A stretch of DNA of 64,000 nt from Ptychodera flava. Taxonomy: Eukaryota > Hemichordata > Enteropneusta > Ptychoderidae. The notes under the pieces are model-generated. The model was not told the origin of the DNA, did no database searches, and saw nothing but the letters and a program-made list of their open reading frames with translations. The stretch is taken from NCBI RefSeq assembly GCF_041260155.1, contig NC_091944.1, positions 25,126,832 through 25,190,831 of the forward strand, read 5' to 3'. Below are positions 1-12,181 of the stretch, one piece after another. Each line of letters begins with the position of its first letter. Within the stretch, counting starts at the first letter, position 1. Position numbers and translations under genes: made by a program.

Positions 1-94
<94 letters not shown>
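1..94. repeat. (TC)n dinucleotide microsatellite
   Basis: Almost pure CT dinucleotide run that starts at or before the window edge. One early interruption (TCTGTC) is visible. Its true left end is outside the window. Confidence 0.95.
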
Positions 95-98
<4 letters not shown>

Positions 99-1788
99 TT
101 AACAAGTCTTATGCATTTTGGTACATGTGTACGAACATTACATGTGTACGAACATTACAGGGAATGGTAATGTCTTTAATTTTTTAAGAGTACGAAATGA
201 GATTATTTAAAATTAGCTCATTTAGCAAATAGCATATATTAGGAAAGCCATTCAACATTTGTGACGTAGTTTATGTTCCACATGAACTTGTTCAGATATC
301 ACGAGACTACTGTAATATATTACATGTACATAGTATGGCAAGTAGTAGAAATCAGGCTGTAGATTGAATCAGTAAAATTAATGCATAGATATGTCTCACT
401 ACGCATGTATATATTTCTATTTATATTACTATGCTAAATCAAGAGAATTGTTGGGGGGATTTCATTACCTTTAAGTCAATGTAACTTCCTATGAACAGTA
501 CGAGGAGTGATTATTTCACTCAGTTTGATTCGTACAGCGAGAATCCATGACAAGTGCATCATCGAAAAATTATCTTGTTAGGAGTAATTCTGATCTCTTT
601 TCAGGATCTGACCTTGTCCAATGTGGCTTGAGTTTGAGCAAATAAAGTTTCCTTTTTTAAAAAACAAATTGCAAACGTTCTATTAGGCCATCTTTTCTTA
701 TGTGGTAATAACACGATAGGAATTAATCCGGGATACTTGGATGGTGAAGTAATGTCTGTTTAATCTACAAATGTAGGCTCATCTGCTTTTCTTTTTAAGT
801 TAAACACTTGTTTGTATGAGTAATTTGTAATATTGCAACATTCAGCTATAAGGCACCTAACATTATTGAGAAATTTGAAAATATGAAGATCCAATCATCC
901 CAAATTAGTTACAATCGTGTTTAACTTCATAAATTCATAATTATGGTTCTCACGGACATATAGTGAGCAATGCATGCCAGCTCTCTGTTCGACGGTGAGA
1001 CTTGACGTTCTCACTGGCCACAGTGGGTGACACTTAAGACTGAGTCCCACCAGTTAGAATTTCAGTGGGTTCCATAGTACAAGTGTCAAGAGTCAACAGT
1101 CCGAATTTCCGATGTCACAGGAGAGAACCAGGCATTCAAACAGTTCCCATCACACAGTTTTGTGAGGAGAAGAATTTTCCGCTTGCTAGCAATGAGAATG
1201 ACTGTCACACATTTCTTGTCCATAGTGTATGGTACAATACCTACTACAGAATACATTTGATACTGTACTCGATGCGGGCTTTGGCGGTACATGCATCATA
1301 CTGTACAGTATCGTACTGGATCTAGGCACCAAATTATCATCAGCACTGTACTAAAAACGTACGGTGTTGTCTTGTCGCTTGCAGTGACGTGCATCTAATA
1401 GCCTTGCTTTGCGTACTGTCTCCAGCAAAGGACGGCCATGTATGAAATTAAATTATACTGAAAAAAATCAGCGATATGATTACTTGAAGCAGAAAAGTTC
1501 TTCATCGCACTAGATGCGAGCACATAGGCGCAAGATAGGAAATAAAAGGTCGATGACCCTGCTCAGGCTGTTTTGTTCTCTTGTTCACCACTCGAGCGCT
1601 TTATATTTGAGGTATACGACAGTTTATGAACTTGAGAATATTTCTCTAAATTTACATAAAATACGCTGCCATCTCTTGCAAGCACATGACATGCTCCTAT
1701 CACTTAAGATTATACCTGTATATTTATTTCTCCGACAATTATAAAAGCCTATCTTTATTAAATAGATCAGGTGGGCGCTTGTTAGAGG
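95..1788. other. Intergenic DNA without a recognised gene
   Basis: Only short open frames with no recognisable protein features occur here. The one structured piece is a dispersed repeat copy near 700-935, listed separately. A direct doublet of a 16-base string around TACATGTGTACGAACAT occurs at about 121-158. No promoter or RNA gene was seen. Confidence 0.6.
700..935 (+). repeat. Dispersed repeat, copy 1 (partner 12893-13112)
   Basis: Same-orientation similarity to 12893-13112. Shared landmarks in order are a GGATAACTGGAT-like block, TTTAATCTGCAGATGTA, GCAACGTTCAGCT, GGCACCCAACA, GAGAAATTTGAAAA, AAGATCCAAT and TTGCAATCGTGTT. The two copies are diverged, with small indels. No coding capacity, terminal repeats or target duplication could be defined, so the class is unknown. 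Confidence 0.6.
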
Positions 1789-2115
1789 GTGCATACAAGT
1801 AGAGTGGCTGCAGGAATATGTATGTCCCGACGCAGCTGGATTATAAACAAAATGGCAACTAAGAGCCTATTATGCACCGCGAATTTCAAACGATCATCAT
1901 ATGGTGGCCGAGCATTCTCTCATGCTGCACCCAAACTCTGGAACTCTCCGCCATTAGTCATTCGCCAAGTTCCAAGTCTGGGCATCTTCAAGAAAAGACT
2001 CAAGGCTCATCTTTTTGAAAGAGCATATAGTGTGGGCCATTGAGCGCAAGCGCCTTTGAGTGTGACACTGTACTGGCGCTATACAAATGTTTCTGATTGA
2101 TTGATTGATTGATTG
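1789..2115 (+). mobile_element. 3' end of an L2/CR1-like LINE
   Basis: Translation of 1789-2043 gives the characteristic C terminus of many L2/CR1-like non-LTR reverse transcriptases: a Gly-Arg-Ala-Phe stretch, then AAPKLWNSPP, then FKKRLKAHLF before the stop. The 3' UTR is short, contains GGCGCTATACAAATG and ends in a (TGAT)n tail at about 2095-2115, as is usual for this clade. Everything upstream of the last ~80 codons is missing, so this is a 5'-truncated dead copy. Confidence 0.8.
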
Positions 2116-2287
2116 ACGGCTAGAGCGCAATTCGAAAATGAAGGGCGACGGAGCCTTGAACTTTACAGAGAGACACAGGCCACAGACAAGTTCTCCTTGT
2201 CTGTTTACAGGCAGACAAATAGCCAAGGGCATAAACTGACAGACAATTGTAAATAATGTAATTTATCTTACTGTGTATAAAAAAGCG

Positions 2288-2458
2288 CATACATACATAC
2301 ATACATACATACATACATACATACATACATACATACATACATACATACATACATACATACATACATACATGCATGCATGCATGCATGCATGCATACATGC
2401 ATACATACATACATACATACATACATACATACATACATACATACATACATACATACAT
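2288..2458. repeat. (CATA)n microsatellite with CATG interruptions
   Basis: Tetranucleotide array CATA with an internal CATG block around 2370-2400. Open frames across it (repeated Met-Tyr-Val-Cys or Ile-His-Thr-Tyr) are artefacts of the repeat. Confidence 0.95.
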
Positions 2459-2875
2459 AAAGCTGAGAGGCATTTGTTGGCGCTTGGAACAATAATAGAC
2501 TATTACAACTAACCGTATGCGAACGCGCGTAGGCAACCTAACATAACGAATCGAGGACATACAAACCCTAGAGAGACTTACCTGGGTGACCCCTGGCGAA
2601 AAAAGGGCAAAGCTGCACACTTTACACGATCGAGTGTCAGAGAAGAATGCAAGTTTCTAAGTTACAAACAAATGACACACTCATTGAGCGTGTCATAAGG
2701 AAACAGCTACTCTTATAAAGAACACATTACGACAGTGAGTTCTCAGACTTGCAAAAAACTACTCGCGTTTGAATTTCTAGGACATCTATCACCTTGATAT
2801 TCAAACGCACATGACCAGAAAGATTACGGTAATTTGTGAGAACCTGCTTGTTTTTTTGACCGGCTGAAACGTGAA
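2459..2875. other. Upstream region of the acidic membrane-protein gene
   Basis: No coding signal. It presumably holds the promoter and 5' UTR of the gene starting at 2876. An in-frame TGA at 2837-2839 closes that reading frame upstream. No TATA box or initiator could be called with confidence. Confidence 0.4.
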
Positions 2876-5800
2876 ATGGCTGACAGCGCTGACGCTCTGG
2901 TGGGCCACGGCCAGGCCATCGAACCGACGGCAGACGGCAGCACGAACGAAAATGACCGACAAGGGAAGTCGGTCACGTTTCATGACGTTGAAGGTGAAAC
3001 CACGTCGGCGGGAGAAGACGGAGGAACGTCCTCCCCAGGAGATGAGCCTCCGTCGGTGGGAAACGATGACACGCCTTCAGATAGTCGATCCGATTCGACT
3101 GAAGCGCAGAGACCACATTCTACGATCGAAATGACCATGGACCTGACCGAGGAGCAGGAAGACGACGGCCACCGACCAAGCTCAGGGGAGGTCGATGTCA
3201 GTAGCAGCGAGGACAAGGACGACAGTGACCTTGAACGAACGGTGATTAACATGCTGGAAAACATCGGTAACAGCGACAAAGAAAACGAACCAGACATGAG
3301 CGAGGAAGAATTTCCAGCCCCACCCTCGGAGGCAGAGATCGCCGCGATGCCGTCGGATGAAACTGCCGCTGTAACGGTACCGACAGGCTATTCTGATGAT
3401 CACGATGGTGGGGCTAAACCTGAAGCAGGACACCAAAAAGTGGAAAAAGCTGATTTCGGTGGACAGGTAGTCAGGGGAGTTGACATAAGTGATTTACCAC
3501 AGGACGCTCGACCTGGGTTGCGATACGAGCCCATGCATGAACCAGGAAAAGTGAAGGTGAGGCGTCGAGTTTGTTTTTTTCCAAGGCAAAGCAACGTCAT
3601 TTTCTCAGGTAACACTTTAACGTTAGCGCGTCATTTTGTTCCGTTAAACTTCAAATTTCACATTTCCAAACTAAAGAAATAAGGTCGAATTTGAATGAAA
3701 AACATAATGTACTCTATCTCCCTCTATAAGAGGATATATCATATATTGCCTCTCGTTGACGTCATGGTATAAAATGTAAGTCCTGTTCAAAATGGCCGCC
3801 AACGTCGTCAGTGCATGTACGTCCTGTGGGCGTAGTATAAAATGGGTGAAAAGAGCCTTGTCGTGATTACTCCATGTAACACTTGTAACTAAGAGTTGAC
3901 ATAAGCTAAGCTAAAACTTCCATTCGACTGCTGACGACGGAATTGCATTACTTGTACAGTCAAGTGGTAAAACTCATCAATATGTCAGATGTACTGTAGA
4001 TTTGCTGTGACCTTTTTCGGCATTTTTTTCCCACTTTATTTTACGTTAAGTTGTACCACGTTTACGTAGTAAGTTGCGTGAGTGTTGTTATATTCTAAAC
4101 AAAACCCACGCCAACAATGCCCATTAGAAGTTTCGTAATGTTTTGCTGAGGAGGTCAAACTCGCTATTGTACTCTTTTTGTGAACAATTACCTGTAATTT
4201 TGTACATCATTATAGTTAAAAAAAATGAGTCAAGCAAGTAATTATAAATAAACCCACATGCGTAACCGAAACATTTATTGGAGGTGCGGGCCCACAAAAA
4301 CAGTTGAACTATTGTTTGGAGAGCCAGACTATTGTTTGAAGAGTCGGTGGTCACCGCATGTACTCTTAATTTTCAAGTAGTGCACTCACTAAATAGTTTC
4401 ACGTTCTATAGCTTGCTCTAAAGTGAACTTTAACCCCATGCTCGCATTGATGGCCCCGACATGCATGGCAAAGAAATAACGACGCCCATTCATCAGCTCG
4501 CTTTGCATGCAACATGAGTAAATTGGAAAAACTAACAATAGCGCTTGAGTCATGTACCATAAGGTTCCAAATCTAGGGCTCAAATTCAATGAAGCTTGCA
4601 AACTGACCAGCGTAATGCTTGTTATTCTTGTAGGCTGCCGATGACAAGCAACTTAATGATAAGCGCCCGCAATCCAGCGTCGAAATTGTTTCTGGAATGA
4701 CATAAAAAAGCCATCGGCAAATAAGTTTACCGAATTAACAAGATGTGCCACGATCAATGGTAAAGTCGTTTTCCTTAAAACAGCGCCAACAGACTTTTCA
4801 TTTGTTTTAAAGATCTAAGATGTTTGAATCAGGAAATTTAAGTAGTTTGGCACGTATCGCTTTCCGGATCGATATGAGTCGGAAGACAAAATGTTATATA
4901 TCAAGTTGCAAAAGAGTCAGAGTGGAATATAATCTTTAGAAAGCCGAAGACCCAACGTTACAGAAGCTAGCTGACCAACGCGTACTTGTACGTGTATTGT
5001 AACTTGTCATCTGTAGTGTTTTGTTGTCAGTAGCCACTCACTGAGATGATTTATCGAACAACGCGGCAATTTCATTTCCTCCTTGAAGCGCTCTGAGCAT
5101 GCGCACTGATCCAGTCCACAACGACGGTTCTCTCGAATGGCAGGGTCGCTGAAGTTTTCATTAAGGGCTACAATAGTACCGAGGGGCGTTTGTCAAAGTT
5201 CAAAAGATTAAGGTTGCAGAACATCGGGTTCTTCCAAAAGTGACGTTTGTAAAAATTTAATTGTTTTCTCAGATTTGTTCGATTACAGGCATGTAGCAAA
5301 ATGACCTCCTGTGAGATTGAGTTTGAAGATTCCGCCAGTCTGAGTTACTTTTTCAGTAAACCGACAATGATAGCTGCACATCCTTGAGATTTTTATTGCA
5401 CAGTTGACAGATTGCGTATTTTAATGTAATTTGATACACACATGAGTTAAAGGGATACAGTCGTATCAAAGGTCAAAGGTCGTATGGGACCCACACGACC
5501 AATATAAACGCTGTATCCAAGACACAATGGTGATTGATAAAAGTTAAAACATGTCTGTCATAATCTAAATCGTATAATTTAAATGTTGCAGCTATGATGA
5601 TGAGGTGCATCCAGATGATATCGTGCACCAAATACATTGTCTGTAAAAAAGAAACTCGCACAGGCGTAATTCCGATGACTGTTTCCCTTTAAGGTAGTTC
5701 ACGCCTTGAAAATGAAGGACTCAAACTTCAAGGTTAGCTCAAACTTTCTCCAAGGAATCTTTCAGCGCCTCCTCTTAAAAATAAACAATAGAAACCCGGG

Positions 5801-7952
5801 ATCACAGTGCAAATTGTGGTACTACCGAAACAAATTATCCAATTTCTACCGTTATCATGAATTGGAAATGACCGCCCTCCCTGTTTTGTCTGTATTTGGG
5901 GGAAATAAAATTCCCGATTTTCACAAAGCTGAGCCGGTAAAAACTTTATTAACTCCATAAGCTTCAAAATGAGCCTCCACAAGCGATAGACCTACAAAAT
6001 ATCGCAAAAGTTTGATAGTCCGAATATCTATCTCCGGCGCGAATTCTACATTAAGATATTATGCGCCTCAAAAGAGAAAAAATATAAACATTTGCTCAAA
6101 CTTTCATTTTCAAGAATGAAAATCAGGGGTCAAGGTGCAGAATTGGTACTAGAGAACAATTTACGTAACTAAGATTTGAAACTCAAATGTCTCCCCGAGA
6201 GAGAAAATTAATTTTTTTTTCTCGAAAACACTAATTAAGACGAACATTTTTTTTTACTCCAAGAGCTTTAAATGAGCCCTCGCACACGTGACGGTATCGG
6301 GAAAGAATTGTTAAAATGTGAGAGTTGAAATATCTGTCCCCGAGGCGCATTCTACCTTACGGTATTATGACCGCACACGAGTAATGAACGTTTATTTGAT
6401 TCATCAATCACAATCGTTAAACAATCTTATTTTCCACTTTTCTTTTATTTAATTCAGCGCTTCGTAAAGCCAACCTATCAGAGCATGATAGACCACGGCA
6501 AACCCGGCCCTCAAAAACGAGAGCATCGGGAATTACTCCCCCTAGGAGGCGTTCTTCACAGCGGGCAGAGGTTCGACTCCGGCGAGTACAAGACTGCCAA
6601 ACTCAAACCATGGGCGGCTAGGCAGAAGGCGTCAACAAGGGCTGCTTGGGCGATTGGTGTGATGAGTGTCCTCGTAATGCTCGCTATAATCTTCGGTTTT
6701 ATGTACTACTCACTTGGTAAGTAAGGATTATCCGATAAGATCGAATACACTTGATTATGAACCTAGATAGCAGGGTCGACTCGGAAACATATTTTATCTG
6801 ATTACCTGGAAGGGGTACTCCTGATATTTTCATACGGGAGTGTACCCTCCCCCTAAGTCGAAAATATATACCCATGTATAGTCCAAAAATATGACCAATT
6901 GTTGAGGATTTCCTGACAAATTTGGCGGAGTTTTCATCTTTATCCTTTTGCATGTGAAGGTTTTCCTAAAGCGTGGGATATTTCCTTCAACATTTGTTAT
7001 TGACCCATGCTTAGGGTTTTTAGGATGAAAAATCGACCAATGTTTAATGATTTTTTTGTGAAAATGTGACCCATTCGGGCGGCACGTACCCGCGCACACC
7101 ATTTCTATGGTAGTATCCCCTTCGCCTGAGGACAGATTCTTTTATCAGTGGCGGGTAAAGGTTAGACTGAATGATCAGTCACTCAAGGGCGCTCTCTGCT
7201 ATCTCAGTGTAGAGAGCGCCGTCGAGCGACGGATCTTTCAGTGTAAGTGAAGGGCTATATCACGTGCGGACCCGGGGTCATTTTTTCCCAAGAGGACAAC
7301 TTTTGTATAAAACAGTGGGCAGGCGAAAGGAGTAGAATTCATCTGTTTATACCTGGAGATGACGATTGAGAGAGTAAAAATTTATTGGAGAGATAGTTTT
7401 GAGCTGTAGAGTGTAGTGGGACACTTATACAGAAGGACATGTGGAAATCTTTTCCCGGAGTGGGAGTGGGGATCAGAATGAGATCACTACTGAGCAGCCA
7501 CTTGTAAACATATTTTACTTTGTATTAATTCCCCTTCGAAATGTGAGCCTATTCAAGATAACTTAGAATAGTACATACGTCGTCATGAAAAGCTTCACTG
7601 ATAACGGTTTTTGAAATATACGCTAGATGTATGTTTTTGCCCTTTAAAGTATGTTAAGTTAGATGTTTAGTAAATGTAGTCTACCACAAGACACTTTCCC
7701 GGCTTTTAGCGCTCGACAAAACAATACAGTTTCACAGGGGAAATTATTTGCATGTGTCTCGATACCGCCGACTTTAGATTTCATCCTCTACTTTCATTCT
7801 CACAATGTTTAGCAGATTACCGAAGGTATTTTCACGTGTTTACGTGAACAAGAATCCGCCTTTGCGTTCGGTCTATATTTTATCATTTTAATACTTGAAA
7901 TTCTTGACTGATATTACTTTGCTTCACAGACAAGAAGACTGTGGTGATGTGA
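2876..7952 (+). CDS. Unrecognised acidic protein with one C-terminal membrane segment
   Basis: Proposed exons are 2876-3556, 6458-6716 and 7930-7952 (320 aa). The start ATG has A at -3 and G at +4 and an in-frame stop upstream. Residues 1-190 are rich in Asp, Glu and Ser and look disordered. After residue 228 comes a basic, Pro/Gly-containing stretch (motifs VKPTYQSM, RELLPLGG, FDSGEYK). The segment KLKPWAARQKASTR precedes a strongly hydrophobic helix at about 288-311. The positive charge before the helix predicts a cytosolic N terminus, so the protein would be tail-anchored. The donor at 6717 (TTG|GTAAGT) is strong. Splicing to 7930 adds the tail DKKTVVM and a stop. Without that splice the protein ends as SLGK at 6724 (315 aa). 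I do not recognise the family. Splicing into an unseen exon, giving a type II protein with an outer domain, remains possible. Confidence 0.6.
3557..5446. other. Intron 1 of the acidic-protein gene, unique part
   Basis: Non-coding. No repeat or RNA gene was recognised before the MITE cluster that begins at 5447. A GCATGCGCAC string at 5098-5107 resembles the core of the receptor promoter motif but has no first exon near it. Confidence 0.4.
5447..5692. mobile_element. TTAA-flanked MITE, 'TTAAAGGGA' family
   Basis: Bounded by TTAA at 5447-5450 and 5689-5692. The ends are inverted: left TTAAAGGGATACAGTCGT, right reading outward TTAAAGGGAAACAGTCATCG. A second copy is at 13445-13699, with shared interior blocks AAACACTGTAT, GATTGATGAAAG, AAACATGT and AATGTTGCAGCTATG. 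TTAA target sites are typical of piggyBac-type elements. No transposase is present, so it would be non-autonomous. Confidence 0.7.
5689..6054. mobile_element. 'TTAAGGTAG' MITE, copy 1
   Basis: About 365 bp, starting TTAAGGTAG and sharing its first TTAA with the end of the preceding element. Family blocks are CAAACTTTC..AAGGAATCTTTCA, CAAATTnTGGTACTA, AATTTCTACCG, AAAATGAGCC and CGAATATCTATCTCC. Related copies are at 6051-6360, 8766-9125, 15840-16205, 24465-24765 and 35832-36238. No coding capacity. Confidence 0.7.
6051..6360. mobile_element. 'TTAAGGTAG' MITE, copy 2, adjacent to copy 1
   Basis: Follows copy 1 directly after another TTAA and repeats the same series of blocks: GCGCCTCAAAAG, TTTGCTCAAACTTTC, GGGGTCAAGGTGCA, TGAGCCC and GAGGCGCATTCTACCTTA. 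It is somewhat shorter than the others. With the element at 5447-5692 it forms a run of three TTAA-bounded units. Confidence 0.65.
6725..7164. other. Intron 2 of the acidic-protein gene (or 3' flank), repeat-like
   Basis: Non-coding. The block at about 6815-7130 starts GAAGGGGTACTCC and ends GGTAGTATCCCCTTC. These are partly complementary, which suggests a degenerate inverted-repeat element of about 310 bp. No target duplication was defined. Confidence 0.3.
7165..7243. repeat. Foldback hairpin of about 78 bp
   Basis: A perfect 10-bp inner stem GGCGCTCTCT / AGAGAGCGCC encloses a 13-base loop. An imperfect outer stem pairs ACTGAATGATCAGTCACTC with GTCGAGCGACGGATCTTTCAGT. It resembles a miniature foldback element more than an RNA gene. 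Confidence 0.55.
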
Positions 7953-8765
7953 CCGCTCTCCAGGGTTGCACAGATAATGGCCGTTGTTCTCAGACTTCTG
8001 TCCGTCGGTCTACTCGAGATGATGTCGATGCAATCAGTGTCTTTCACTAACTTCGTCCGTATCTCCTTGTTAATATATGTAAATAACACTTAAATGTGGG
8101 TCAGCGCATGAGATTAAATGTGAACCTGCCTAAAATATTTCTCTATGCTTACGTTTTACTTGCCGTAGAATCGACACACTGTGTCTTACAATCATGTGTG
8201 ATCTAGAAAGTCACTTTTGTGACAGAAATTCAAAATATTTACACGGAACAGCAAATATATGGGATGTACGTATACTATTAAACAGAATTGACATTTAATT
8301 GCTGCGTCATCGCGGATTTTCCTGATGACATTCAAGGTGTCCTATTATTGATCACAGAATTGAAATGGTTTAAAAATTTATATTCGGAAAAAAGACAAAT
8401 ATACAGGTATACTTCAAACTCATCAAGCACTGTAAATCACTACATTAAATTAAGAAATAGCATCAAATATTGACTTTATCATATTTTTTGAACTATGGAC
8501 GGGATATAAGAGAAGGTGTCTCCATAATTCGCATCTTGTAGTCGTTTGTGTCGCCCACGTTTACAAAGCCAGTTAACCGCCATAATTATAGTGGATACGG
8601 CATTTGAATGAAACGATTTTTCGCGTTTAGGACCATGCAACTATATTCACTCGTTGATCACACAACATTAGAGATCGCAGAGGCACAATAACGTGCACTG
8701 GACGGAGCGCATGTCACAGCATGGTGTACGTAGAATATTATTAACGCAATATTTGAAGTTCAAGG
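7244..8765. other. Non-coding region
   Basis: Apart from the possible 23-nt terminal exon of the acidic-protein gene at 7930-7952, nothing coding was found. No repeat family was recognised. Confidence 0.4.
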
Positions 8766-9125
8766 CTGAAGGTAGAATGCGCCCCGGGGACAGATATTCG
8801 GACGCTCAAACTTTCACAATTCTTTTCTGATCTACCACTTGTTGGGGCTCATTTTAAAGCTTTTCGTGTAAGAAAAAATTTAACCTACTCAGATTTTCAG
8901 AAATCCGAAAGTTCATTGTTCTCCATAGAGTTAACATAGGGATGGCGGCTATTTTGAATTTCAAATATCGGTAAATCTTCGGTAATTTGTTTCTCTAGTA
9001 CCAAAATTTGCACGGTGACCCCCTATTTTTATTCTTGATTTTGAAAGAGAATGGTTGAAAGATTCCTTAAGGAAAGTTTGAGCAAAAGTTTAAGTCTTTC
9101 ACTTTCGAGGCGCATACTACCTTAA
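8766..9125. mobile_element. 'TTAAGGTAG' MITE, full copy
   Basis: The left end GAAGGTAGAATGCGCC and right end GCGCATACTACCTTAA are complementary. The family blocks run in the opposite order to 5689-6054, so this copy lies in reverse orientation. It contains the middle block with ATGGCGGCTATTTTGAATTTC. About 360 bp, no coding capacity. Confidence 0.75.
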
Positions 9126-9324
9126 AATGACGGGGTATGCAGTGTAGAACGCCATGTATCAAGAAGACAACTATGCCGGTATTAAGTATTGGATAAATTA
9201 CAAATAATAAAAAAATATAAGAATGTAATTTCAGTTATGTAAATAAAAAATATATGCCTCTCGATATTTTTTGGGGCTGATAGTATCTCTGAGAAGTCAT
9301 CTGTTATATGCGTCATGTAATGCG

Positions 9325-9449
9325 CCTCTGGTACCGAAATTTGCAAGATGATCTCCGAATTTTATTCTTGATTTGCATGAGTAATAGACGGAAGATTCTT
9401 TGAGCAAATTTTGAGCAAAAGTTTAAGTCTTTCACTTTTGAGGCGCATT
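9325..9449. mobile_element. 'TTAAGGTAG' MITE, partial copy
   Basis: One terminal third of the family: a GGTACCGAAATTTGCA block, then TTATTCTTGATTTG, then TGAGCAAAAGTTTAAGTC and GAGGCGCATTTAA. The other end is missing. Confidence 0.6.
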
Positions 9450-11431
<1,982 letters not shown>

Positions 11432-11607
11432 CTACTACGTATCCGACTCGCAGCGATTTCGAAGCTGTTATCCAATTGGGTGGCTGAATCTTACCAATAT
11501 AATGAAAACAATACAAATAGACTCCCTAAGTGGCTGTGAATAGTGACAATCGACCAATCAGATATAACCTTGCAAACACGCTGCGAGTCAGCCGCTACTA
11601 CGTATCC
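11432..11607. mobile_element. 145-bp MITE with 13-bp flanking direct repeats
   Basis: Perfect direct repeats CTACTACGTATCC lie at 11432-11444 and 11595-11607. Inside them are perfect 11-bp inverted ends, GACTCGCAGCG at 11445-11455 and CGCTGCGAGTC at 11579-11589. The interior (about 11462-11570) is the reverse complement of the last ~100 bp of each unit of the 1.7-kb tandem repeat at 25409-28800. It lies about 590 bp upstream of the start codon of gene A. Confidence 0.65.
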
Positions 11608-11997
11608 AGACGTAAGGGTACGGACGATCGGATGGCTGCACGAATGGATGGTCGACCGAGGAAGAGAGAAGAACAGGCGCTCTAAAACGAGCACCTGGAG
11701 CTCTTTTCACGCTGTTGATAGCTTGGTATGTTGATGTTATGGTTAATGAGTGATGGATGTATGAGAAGCTAGCAACACCTGATGATGGATTGCCGCGGAT
11801 TGTATATTGCACATTGTTAGTGTCCATGTTCAATTAAAAAAGAAGATTCGTTCAAATATACTTTTGAAAATACAGCGAATAATGGCATTCTATCATTCAT
11901 TAGGTCCATGAGATAAATGAAACGGTGGCAATAATTAATGCATGAGAAAGCCATCGTCAGGTAATTGTTTTTTTAGGGCGACCCGCTTACAGATTTA

Positions 11998-12007
11998 ACG
12001 CATGCGC
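11998..12007. promoter_or_regulatory. NRF1-like motif upstream of receptor gene A
   Basis: ACGCATGCGC (reverse complement GCGCATGCGT) matches the NRF1 consensus YGCGCAYGCGCR except at the edge. It is 175 bases before the proposed ATG. The identical ten bases precede genes B and C. Function is inferred from position and recurrence only. Confidence 0.4.
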
Positions 12008-12181
12008 TGCTGCCAGTGTGAATTTTAGTTGATATTCAAAGGTAACAAACCGCGACCATCGCACAGTAACCATAAGATAGCCGATAACACTTCTTTTGAT
12101 CGGAGGAGACTTCAGAGTGATTATTGTTCAACGGGCTCTGCATTCTAAAAGGAGGAAAAAGTCGAACGACAAGTCGAAAAG

